A stretch of 64,000 nucleotides of DNA from NCBI RefSeq assembly GCF_963678635.1, contig NC_087062.1, positions 5,260,193 through 5,324,192 of the forward strand, written 5' to 3'. Below the pieces are notes generated by a model. That model was not told where the DNA came from, did no database searches, and saw nothing but the letters and a program-made list of their open reading frames with translations. The stretch's first letter is position 1; each line of letters starts with the position of its first letter. The position numbers and the translations under genes are program-made. Shown piece after piece: positions 11,401 through 23,400 of this stretch. The DNA comes from Symsagittifera roscoffensis. Its lineage: Eukaryota; Xenacoelomorpha; Acoela; Convolutidae.

Positions 11401-14400
11401 AAGACATACAAAAATATTGGTTCACTTAGTTTTTTTCAACATTTTTCATTTTTTTGACTGCTTTTTATGATTATGTTGTGAATTATATGTGATCAATAAT
11501 TGATTACGTATTATAAGAATTAAGAATTTAGCAGTAATTTTGTTTGCAGTTGGATGAGAATTTGAAGCTATTGGTGGGTCGTCTGAAAACAGAGGATAGG
11601 TACAAGGAGTTCCTGGTGGACCTCAACCTGGGGTTCGAACCCCTCCCCAACAGTGTCAAGTGGGAGAACTCCAACTCATCCTTCGCAGACGCCAATCTAG
11701 CCCAGGACCATGACGAAGAGAGCAACAGCGAATCAATATCGGCTGCGTCCAATTCCAAAAAAGGCATGTTGTTCGATTTTTTAACAGCAATGCCACAGTG
11801 TCATGGACGCTATGGATATGCCGTGGATTAGTTGGATGTGCCATAGATTATAATGGAGAGAAATTTGAAATTAAAATTTTCTGGTCTCTGAAATTTCGAA
11901 GCAAATGATTATGAGGTTTTCGTTGCTCTTAGCGCTGAAAATGGAGGTGAAGTATTTAACGGATAATTTTTAAACCCGTGGTAATGTTTATTAAGACGCA
12001 AGTGGTTTTTCTCTGAAAAAAAATCAAGTATCAGGCATTGATAATAAATGATTTTTGTTCTATTTCGATTCGCAGTTTTATATCTATTTGAATTTTGATG
12101 GATTTTTGTTTGAATATGTTTTGATTAAATCATGTTTTGCAGCATCTGATTGTTTTGACAGTCAATTTCTTCGAAAATGATGTCAAAATTTTATTGTATT
12201 TTTTGTCGATAGTGATTTCGTTCAGGTCATAGCGAGTCGTTTTTGCGACACCTGAAAACGAGTGAGAAGACGGAGCTGGATGAGGGCTTGTCCTCTCGTG
12301 TCAACTTCACCTCGAAGATCATGCACAAGCTAGTCTACTCCATAGAGACTGAACGAACACTTGTGAACGAATTCTTCAACAAACTGAAAGGTAATTAATG
12401 ATTCAGAAATGAGCGTAGTGAAGACTTTTATATGGGTCTTTGTGATTTTTGTTTGTTTGTTTTTCAGCAAAGCAATCTTAAAATTTGTTCATATTCATCT
12501 TTGATTTTTCGGGGTTTGACTAGATTTCTTTTTAAATCAATTCAATATCATTTGCTTAAAGGAAAGGAAATTACTCTCTCCGATTATGAAATTGGAAATA
12601 GCGCCAAGAAATGTGAATTTTTTTTAGGATTTCCAGCGGAATAAAAAATATTGACCCAGTTTTTTCTAATTGGCTTAGTTTTGTGAAAAGTACTACTTAT
12701 GGGCTTCTTGAAATTGAAAAGCTTCAACTTAGTGTATTTTTTTACTTTTCAATTTGAAAGTTGAGAGCTAGTTATGATTGCAAACTTTAATTGCATCTGG
12801 AACCTTGACGGAAAGTCTCTTATGTGATGCCAGCTTTGCTCGGGTGTGTTTAAGTTTTTTGGGGCAGTAGTTGTAAAAGACTTCAATTTACCCGGTGAGG
12901 AATTACTAAAAATGAGCAAAAACTCAATCAAAATTGATATCACATTATGTACACATGTACATAATTAAGTACATTATGTGGCTCCTGATTTAGCGTTTGT
13001 TTTGCTCTTATTTTGAAAATATTCAATGTTCGTTTCAGATGTGCTGTCGGATGAGATCCAGTGGGCGGATGAGGCGAGCACGGAGGGAGTGATGACGTCA
13101 TTCAAGGAGTATGTGCTATATGTGGTAGATGCCAATGACTCACTCACTCAACAACTCAACTCACTCCACCAGAAGTTCGACACTGCCAGTTTACAGGTGA
13201 AGCTAAATTGAATCATTGAAAAAGTAAAAATTGGTTTGAGCAAAATTGCCCGAAATGGTTCTTAAGAATTTACGTTAAGAACTAGAAAGTCTTAAGAATT
13301 TCTTTAGAATTTTGTCCATTAGTGTTCAGGGTAGAATTGTGTTGGGTAAAACTGCATAGGAAAGATTGGAATAAAAACGAGTGTGATGGAACCTAAAAAT
13401 CATAGTCAAAAAGCGGGTTTTTTAAATTATATTGTTTTAATAGTGTTTTAGAGAAAAAAGGAGCCTTCTTAGTAAAATAATGGAAAGATTTTGTGTACGG
13501 AAGGATTTTCAAAGAGGTAAGTTACGAAAAATGTTGAAAATGACTCAAAACTGACGCGTTTACCCACCATCAGATTTTTTTGATAATAAGTTCAAAAAGC
13601 CAGCGCCGAGAGCGCCTCGTAAAATTGCATAGAGAAAAAAAATCGACTCATGAACTTCGATCAAAAAGAGAAAAGAACCTTAGCGGATCTCGAATTTATG
13701 TAAAGTTAGTTTTCTGATTCAATCGTGTTAAGATGTTGGGCACCCGTGACAAACTTCTCAGATGCCAAGAAGAAAACGAAGACCTGAAAGAGAAGATCGA
13801 GGATCTAGAGCACGACTTGACTCACTCCCGAGCGAAGTCGGACAAGTTCGAACGACTGCTGGTGGATGCTCTGCAGAATGGAGGCAAGCCACAGTGTAGA
13901 GTAGTCGATCCAGATAATGCTGGCTCTGGAAAACTGGGCACGCCTTCCACTCCCGGAGCACCTGTTAGTGTGTGAAAGGCTATTTACAAAATGAAAGAAA
14001 AAAAACAATTTTATAACAACTTTGGGGTGTTTTCGGTTTAAAGTCCTAAATTAAACCTATGTGGTTTTTGGACAAATCCTATATTTAACGTTATGTGGTT
14101 TTTGGACAAGTGGATTAGGTATGATGTCGGATCTAGAGTCTTCGAGAGGAGGTAGCCTTAAGGGGCAGAATGTTCGAATACCTGCGGGGCTCTTCCTACC
14201 ATCTCCCTAAATCGGCCCCTCGGATTAAAATTGCTTGAAGGTGAATTTATCTATTTTGACTTGAATTGATCGATTGGTTTTCTATTTTTTGAGCCCTAAA
14301 TGCATGCATGAAGTGAAGCTATTGGTCATTAATAGGTATTTATAGCTTTGGTTGTTAACTTGGGACTTTCCCTTTGTAGCCCCTGCCTAGTATCAAAAAA

Positions 14401-17400
14401 CTGTAACGCCGCGACATTTTCATTAGTATTATGATCGTGACAGTGCGGGTATGTTAGGGGGAAGGGGGGAGGGGGGGAGGGGTGGTGGTCTATAATGGGA
14501 TTGTTCTGTCGATGAAAACGTGGTAATATGTAGTTATATGGCTCCTATCTAAATGAGTGAAAAGAATCATTGGCTTGTTAGTCCGCCCACAAATTTCCTG
14601 GTGAGAAAATTTCGATTCGGGTATTTCGCTTTATCAGACCTCACAAAAAATTTTTTCAAACTGTTTAAAACTCGTGTTAGAAAAAGCTATTTAAATTTTT
14701 CACTATTCAGAAAATGAGTAATGGTCGAAAAGCGCAAACTCTTCCAATCTTGTTTGTATTTCAATTGTAGTAGTTGTACCATCATTCTTGTATGGATTTG
14801 GCGCCGTTTTTTGTCATTTAATATAGTATTTAAAGAGAAAAAACAGGCTACAAGCAAATCCAACAAAAAAGGGGACGGAAAACGGTTTTCTATTGGTATT
14901 TACAATAAGTTCGGACCGGGATTCGAACTTGAGATGTTAGTCGGACACATGAGATTCATGACTGTTACTTTACCTCAACGCCAGCCTGGTCTTCGAAATC
15001 AGTTGTTTGGTTCATTTAGAAGGTGTCTGGTAGCGAAGAAGACGTGTATGGAGAAGACTACCTGAAGTGCACTCTGCATAGAAAAGAAGAGACAATCGAA
15101 GCCTACAGCACTGAGATTGCGAACCTCAAAAAAGCCCTGGAGGAAGCCACCTTAGACGTGAGTTGTTTAGACAGTGTATGAAATCATCGTACTTGCTCGT
15201 AGATACAATTGAGCATCTGATAATTGGAAACCGGTTCTAGGAATCAAAGAGAAGATATGATGATTTAGTAGGTTTAATTCCTGCAACTCCAAAAGGGCTT
15301 CGATTTGAATTTAAAACTTTGCTCTTAAAAAGTTTACTAATTATACGTTCTCGGAAAGTGTAGTTTTTTATATGATGATTTAGTAGGTTTAATTCCTGGA
15401 AGTCCAAAAAGCGCTTCGATTTTAATTTAAAACTTTGCTCTCAAAAAGTTAACTAGGTATACGTTCTCGGAAATAAGAGTTTTTTCATATTGTTATAGCA
15501 TTTGTAAAATTTTATGCTGTGCCTAATGTATATGGACTCCAAATTTAAAGTGAACATATTTTCCCTTGATAATTATTTTTTATTTTGTTTTCCACTTTTA
15601 TTTTGTTTTCCAGTTCAAGAATCTGCCGGAAGACCGAATCACGACCAGCTGTGAGTACAAGGTGCTGCAGAGCAAGTTCAGTGTGATCTTCAACGAGAAC
15701 CAGCAGCTGAAGTACCAACTGGACGAAATGCGCAATCTGCTTCAGGGCACTAAGACCAACCACCGCAAACACATCGAACAGATGGAGGTATTTTTGATTG
15801 TTCTATATTAACGACTAGAGGGAATCCCTCGTGCACAGAGTGCGGTCTCTATTTAGACAACCGCGTATTCATACTCGTCAGTAAGCAGAGAAATACTGTA
15901 TGAACCAATATCAGAATCGAGATGAGAAAGCAAATTTACGAAATAAATATTAATTCATTATTCATTTCTTACTTGTCTCGATTCTTATTGGTTAATACAG
16001 TATTTGTCTGCTTACTGACGAGTCTGAATACGCGGTTGTCTAAATACTGCTACGTAACGCTCGTGCACGAAAAACCAAAAACTCGAAATTTATGTCAGCC
16101 AATCAGAATTAAGTATTCAAAAAGCGGAAAGAAATAGCCAAGCCTGGAGAGTAATTCAGTTTTGGACTGTTTAAAGGACGTTGATTGGTTGAAATTTTTC
16201 GCTTATTCGGTCCATCGGCCATAAGATACGACACTAAATGAATCTGACTAGTCAGTAGAAAGAGTTTTTACAATTTCTAAATGCTTTTTTACTATTAAAA
16301 GGCCTAAGTGTAGCAATATATGTGGCCTAAGTGTGGTCAAAAATGCATATTCAATAATGAATTTTCGATCCCAATTGGCAACTATACTTTTAATTGCTGA
16401 AGATGCAGTGAAAAAAAAATAAACTAAAAACAGTTACTCCATGAGGGAAAAATCAGAATACTGGCTGTTCAGCTCTTTGAGGAGAATAGAAGTCGTACCC
16501 TTCAAGTTGTTTGATAGTTTTTTGGAGGAATTGTATCCTCACCTCAAGCAATGCGCACGAATCATGATGGGCCTCGAACCACCGATCTTTTTACCGAGAA
16601 GCCGTCTTGGAGCTTTCTCGTGCAAAAACAAGTGACAAAACTAACACGAGTGGCTGGTCACTGTGCAAAATTGGAAAAGAAAAAAGCAAAAAACTAACAA
16701 ATTTTTTTTCTCTAGTCCGAAATGTAATGATGGAACCACAGATTTTTAATTAGTGCCAAATTATTAGCAATATCTTTTTTCATTCAACGAATCTGAACGA
16801 AGTTAAATAACCAAGAAGTGCTCATTTCGACGTATTTCTGCTTTTCGTTGATTTTCACACGTAAACATTGTGCAAAAAAAAAACGAAATAACCTAAAATG
16901 GTATCGGTTTTGACCGTCTAAATTACTCAAATATCACAGATATTGCCGACAATTTGGCATTGACTATAAATATGATTTTTAACCATTTACTTATTGTTAA
17001 AATAGAAGAAAAACTTTTTCATCCATTAACGAAAAATTTTACATACCTATATCGAGGAACCCTATTGAGTCCCTGACTATCAGCCCTTTTCGATCTTTGA
17101 TGTTTTGATATCGATCGGAGCTTTCAAGTCAGGGTGTCTGCAACCAAACACACCCCAACCCATAGCACCCTTTGTAAAAGGGCAGTGGCGGGTTTGCTCG
17201 GGATGAGTCCAGTCACAGACGGGGTTGTTTCCAACTACAGAGCAGCTGGCAGAAAACGAAGTAAGCGAAGTAAGCAAAAGGGGTTCATATACGACCAGAA
17301 AAAGCCAGTTTTCTATGCACTCCGAAAAGCTTCATAGTAAACATAGCAGGTGACAGAGACGTTTCTTCAACGGAGCGCACGTGTTGGCGCTGGATTAACA

Positions 17401-20400
17401 AAACTGAACTGTGCTCTGCTGTTAAAATGGCTCTGTATTTATACCATCTAATCAAAAAACACGTGAACAAACAGTAACGTCATGGTATAAACTGGCATAT
17501 GACATCATTTTGCGTGCAGTTGGTTGGTTGGCCGAGATAAACGTTATTAGCTGCCAAATGTCAAATCTATGAGTAGCTATTTCTATGAGCACGAAGTTGA
17601 CTATCTTTTTCTTTTGGCTGTGGTCAAAATTGTTACCAAAACAAGTAGAAATGATTCAACTTCAGCTTGCTTGAATATTATGGTACACTCTTGAGAAATG
17701 AACGCATAAAACTGTAATGTTTGGATCTCGCTCCGGTGAATGAATTAAATATTTTTAATATAAGAAGAGAAATCTACTAAATTAAATATCAGCTGCAGTG
17801 TTTGGAATAAGGCTTTGGTATTATGAATCTAAATTCCTGACTCAGCCTGATTTGGATAAAAAGTTTCAAATAGTAGAGTTTTCAAAAAGGGCGCTGGTTT
17901 GCGAGTGTACAAAGCAAGTGTATCATGAAAAAAAAAACGCGCCGGACTTTTTTGGTACGAAAATGGCGCAAAAAAACGGTTTCCTTGAGTTAAGCACTGA
18001 ATTCTGTTTGTATGGGGTGCCACTTTTGCTGAATGGCTTTGGCAATTTATTAGCATATGTAGCTGATTTATTCGTGACTAGTGTTTGTCGGTGGTTAAGC
18101 GTGCGTGTCTAGTGCGTAAGACTCAAAATCTCTTGATTGCCCTTGGTCATTTTTGAACTGCCGTTTGTGTTGTTTAGAAAGACGAGTTGTCATGTCAGAA
18201 GAAACTGCGCAATGAAGTGATTCAACTGGAGGACACTTTAGCCCAAGTGAGGAAAGAGTACGAAATGTTGAGGAATGAGTTTGAGCAGAACATGGCCCAG
18301 AACGACCAGACACTTCCGATCAACAAAGAGATCACCCAGATCACAAAGACACTTATGAGCAACAATTCACACCTCAAAGCGGAACTCAGTCGACATAAGA
18401 GAAAACTCAAAGACGCTCAGTGCGAAATACTCAAGGTATGATTAAAATGCAAATATAGATACCTGCAAAAAGTTTGCACGGACAGAGCTAATTTAAAAGA
18501 GCAATCCGCCAGTTTTGAACAAGCTTGTATTTGTCTGTTCGAGATTTTTGGACAAAACGTCTGTACAGACCGAAATAATTAAAATGTCTTTTTCATTTTT
18601 TGATTGATTTTGGATGCTACTTCGATGTTTCTAAATATTTTGAGACAAAATTTGTGTCTGAGATATAGCTTTAGAATGTAAAACGTTTTAGAATAGATCA
18701 ATTGCTCTTTTTAGTTAGTTTTTTTCTGTTCGAATTACAGTTCGAGTTAATTTAAAACAGCAATCTGCAATTTTTGCTTTTTGTGTTTGTCAACATCAGC
18801 GTCAGCTTAGTTTATTATTAAGAGCCTTTTTCTAGCCTATGTCGCAAATATTCGTGCCAATTTTGGGGTATATTTACAGCTTTTTGATAGCATGTGCTTT
18901 GACTTCCGAATAGTAATAAGTTAACACCGTTGATGCATTTTTAATTCATCAAATGAACCGACAAAAAAGTTATTTGTTTCAAACAATATAACAATAATAA
19001 AAACACGATTTAAGAAAATTTCTATCTCACAATCTTTTTCGCAATCTCAATCTATCTAGCAATTTTTTGAAATGCATACTTTTTACATAATGTGGCTTTA
19101 TGCTTTGCGATGTGTTACATGCAAAGTTAGTGTGGATGTCTTCAGTTTATTATACTCCAAATTATTACTGGCAAAATTGTGTCTATTTGTATTTGGTGAC
19201 ACTTTTGCTGAATCGTATTGGCAATTTTTTAGCATATGTAGCTGATTTATTGGTGACTAGTGTTTGTCGGTTGTTAAGCGTGTGTGGCTGAGTGGCTAGT
19301 GCATGAGACTCAAAATCTCTTGATTGCAGTAGGTCGCAGATCGAATCCTAGACCTAGCCGAATTTGCTAATTCGAGGCGTACTTCTGTTTTTTCTTATTG
19401 CACTTTCTAGAGCTGCTTTTTGTCTTGTTCTCGGCAGTGTTTGCGAAGCAAAGCTTCGCTTCTATGTGTTTTTTTTGCCAACTCGATTTGTTAAAACATC
19501 ATTTTTGCCTAAATTTTTGTCTTTTCGGCTTGATAGGTTTCGGCTCATTTATATTGACATGCTGGCTTCTCATTGTCGTTTGACGACCGAAAAAGTTTTT
19601 GTGTGCGTCTCTGTCTTCTTAAGGGAAGGGGGACTTAAAAGTTTTTTTTTATTTAAGTTTTGAGTTTTTTTCGTTATTGAGGGTTGCTGCTCAGGTTTTC
19701 TTTCGTTTTTATTATCGCTCGGTTATTACAAATTCAATCTAGCACCCGGCACATCTTGAGGCGACAAAGGCTTGTAGTTGAAATGCGAATGCGACCTGAT
19801 TTTTGCAAACTTGAGTTTTTGTGCTTTTTCGGGTCATTATTGTCGGCTTAGTTCTCGTAGCTTGACTGTTTTTGAAGGTTCAGTTTTCTTCCAAGGTTGC
19901 ACCCATGCTTGAGATGACAAAGCTCGGGATGTGATTCTAATTGAGACCTGTTCTTTCTGCAAACTGAAAATTTTCGTCTAGTTTAGATTATGGTCTGTCT
20001 GCTTATCTTTGTCGGCTAAGTTCCGCAGAAGGGACTTTTTTTAAATGTGGCTTTCTAGTCTTCTAAAGACTCGTTGTTAAGTTTCTTTTTTTTATGTAAT
20101 TTTGTTCAAAATCTTTTGCGCTTTGGTTGCAGTTTTTGTAGTTTTTATGTACAAAAACGATTTTTTTTTTTGAAATTTTTTAAATTTTTTTGTTCATATG
20201 ATTATAGTCATTCATTTCTGCATCGCAAGTGGTTGAAACCTCAGCTTCGCCTTTGTGCAAAATTTTGAGTCCACGCTATTTCTTTCAAAGTTTTGGCCAA
20301 ATCTCTTTTTTCAAATGATTCTCTGTCCGAGATTTTTGCACCTCTCTTTAATAACACTATTTTAACATTTTGTCAAAAGCTTCAAAAGTGCTCTAAACGC

Positions 20401-23400
20401 CGTGTAACTTTTTGTTATCAAGAATATTTAAGTTGGTTTAAGTGGATATTTTGAAATTCAAATGGTATTATTGTATGATATATAAATGGTAAGGACTTCT
20501 AATTCTAAGAGTTTCATCGCTAAAATTGATATCTGTGCACTACCTTAATGACCAAAATTGCGAACAGATCTAGTGGTAATGTCAGAAGAATTTATTCAAT
20601 AGTCAGAGGATAATGGGGAAATACTCTTTGGGTGATTTTGGCTTCTAAATTAGTTTGGATTTCAGCTGAAACAACAACTAGTTGGAGCAGCTGAGACGGC
20701 AGTTAAATCAGCAGCTGACAACTCATCATCGGCATCTTCTGCAACTGAAAAGTCGCCGCATGACTCATCGTCAGTCGTCGAAGAAGGAGAACACATGCAG
20801 GTACAAGTATGGTGCAATGGTAGTACAGCAATCAGCATTTAAAAGTTTCAAAGTTCCATCGCTTGAAGGGCTTACCAGAAATACTGTTGGCCATCCGATT
20901 CTCTTTTTTGAAATAAGTTTGAATTTTTTTAAAGTTTCGTGGATTGAATAGCTTGTTTACAAACACTTTTAAGAAAGATTGATTTTTCGTGGACCGATTC
21001 GCTCTATGAAATAAGTTGAATTGTCTCTAAATTTCGCTTAAAAGCTTGCATAGAAAAACTTGAATCTTTTGCGAACCAGATTGCTCTGTGAAATAACTTG
21101 AAATATTTCAAGGTTTCATCGCTTGAATAGCTTACTTAGAAAAACGTTAACTTTTCGCCAACTGATTCGCTCTATGAAACAACCTGATTTTTTCGAAGTT
21201 TTCTTGCTTTAATAGCTTGCTCAGAAAAACTTTTTTTTCGCGACTTGATTCGCTCTATGAAACAGCTTGAAATATTTTCAAGTTTCATTGCGTGAATAGC
21301 TTGATCAGAACAACAACTACGTTTTTTACAAATCGATTGATTATTGGAGGCGGGCTTGCTAGTACATATAAAAGATAAAAGAGATTAATTCAAATTCGGC
21401 AAGAGTTATTCAAATTTAGAATTTGCAATTGTTTCTCAAAATTTGAAACGAATGTCTAGATGATTGACCATGATTGGCCTCAGTCATTGTAAAAAGTTCG
21501 TATGAAATATGTTCCCTGCTATTCCTTCGAAAAATTGAATTAACGCTGGCAACCAAATGACCAAGCTTTTTTATTGTTCAAAAGTTTCGTATTTTTTGTT
21601 ACTTGGCGGGTGGGGCTACCCTAGGAAAAAGACATTAGTTTTCGTCATTGAGAAATCTATAATTTCGTGAACCAACTATAATACTTGAACCTACCTTTAG
21701 TCACCGAACACTGCCCACCCTAGTGGGATGACAACAGGCACATCAGGGGGGTCTAATTCGTCTCCTAAGTCCAGCACGGGAAGCGGAGGGGGCAGTGATC
21801 ACGATTCGAAGGAGTCGAGTATGCTGAAGGAACTGAAAGCACAGCTCAAGTGAGTGGAACGAAGTGTTTCGTCAATATGTTCATGCTACCTATGTTTTCT
21901 TGTAGTTTTAAAAAAATTGTTTAGTATAGTAGCATATTACTACCGTACAAAGTGAGTACGTGGAGAATTTTGGCAGTGATATAAAAACAGATTCGCAAAT
22001 CTTGTTTGAATTGGTAAAAATAACTATTTCTAAAGTAGAAAGGGTTGCCCAAATTCAAAATTGATGTTAAATAAAAAACGCTTGAAGAAAAAGCGGAGAA
22101 TTTTGATCTGCTTGAAAAAAAAAAACAGTTTTCGCGGATTCTTGGCCAATATGCGACAATAAGATACGGGTTTTGCCAAGCTTTTGGAAGAGCGGTAATA
22201 GCGCTGTATTGTTCCGACATACAGCAGTACGATGGTTTTCAGAAAGAGTCAGGAGAACTGCAGAGAGTACAAGATAATGTTGGAGGCGTACAAGGGGGCC
22301 TCGAAGGAACAGAGAGACAAGGTGCAGCTGATGTCCTCGGAGAGGAAGACTCGCCTGGAGATGGAGGATCTGAAGGGACAGCTGGCATCTGCGCAGGATC
22401 AGCTGGCCTGTTTGTCCTCCAGAGAGGCGCCCACACCAGAGAGGAAGTTGGCCAAGAGTCACGAGACTCTGATTGAGGAGTACAAGAAACAGCTGGCGTC
22501 CACCAAACAGGTATGTCTCGGGGGGGGGGGGGGGGGGGGTGGCTTTTTAAATAATCGGTGGTTAATGATTTCGAGGGGCAGAAGTTTTTGTCCTTCAACG
22601 AAAGTAGCTGAATTTAATGCCTGGAAGATCCTCCAAAAGTTGTGAGTGCTTTTATATTTAACCTCAAAAGTACAATAGCGAAGTAGTTATACGAAATAAA
22701 GTTTTGATGATGTTTCATCGGTTTATTTTACTGATTTGCGCCATGTTGCGCATTTCGGAAAAATGAAGTGTAAATGGAATTGCTCACATCCGATTGGTTG
22801 AAATTAAACCAATTGCGGAACTGTTACTATCGGTTAGAAATGGGGCTCTATTGAAATCGGTTAGAAATGGGGTTAGAATAAAAAATAATAGCTGTTGTCA
22901 AAAGTTGGGACAGACAGAATTAATTACACTACACAGATTGCTAGTTTCGACAAAATTTGCTTTAAAATTCAGTTTTATGGAGGCCAACTAGAGACATAAT
23001 TTTTGTCTAAAATTTAGATTTCATATAAAAAGTTTTTCTTAATTATGTCATTGGCTCTTTTTAATGATTTTTACACTTGCGAGAGCAAGTGTCTTGTAAT
23101 CGGGAACTTAACTTTTTTCTCGTAAACATCTTTTCTTACACAGCTGTAAGAAATTGTGTAGTTGCTTTATTAGTGAACCTTGGCAGCTTCGAGACCTTTT
23201 CCCACTTGGTCTAGACGGAACGCGGATGCCTCTGTACCCTAAGGTCTGGGGTTTGAGTCCCAGCTGGACCTTGTTTTTTTCTTCAAGTATGTATGAAATT
23301 GAAAAGAAAATTCCGCAAAAATTGAATGTTAAGACTTCCGTTTGTGTGCTCATGTTTTGTCGCCTCAGTTGGGACAGAAAAAATTCTTAGGCTGTCAGAA

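Noticed and set aside
11625-11660. 'ggggttcgaacccc' looks like a tRNA T-arm and B box
   Set aside because: It lies in BRE1 exon 3 and encodes LGFEPLP in the correct frame. No other tRNA arm is present.
13758-14008. Minus-strand open frames around 13.8 kb
   Set aside because: Antisense shadows of BRE1 exon 6.
14721-15065. 114-codon plus-strand open frame upstream of BRE1 exon 7
   Set aside because: It crosses the tRNA-like repeat and enters exon 7 out of the BRE1 frame.
19275-19355. Possible tRNA-Leu(CAA) gene
   Set aside because: D-, anticodon and T-like arms can be drawn, but the 5' and 3' ends do not pair, and a diverged copy lies at 18005-18152. A SINE head is likelier.
22239-22598. 119-codon minus-strand frame rich in Pro and Ser
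   Set aside because: It is the complement of BRE1 exon 12 and the following G run.
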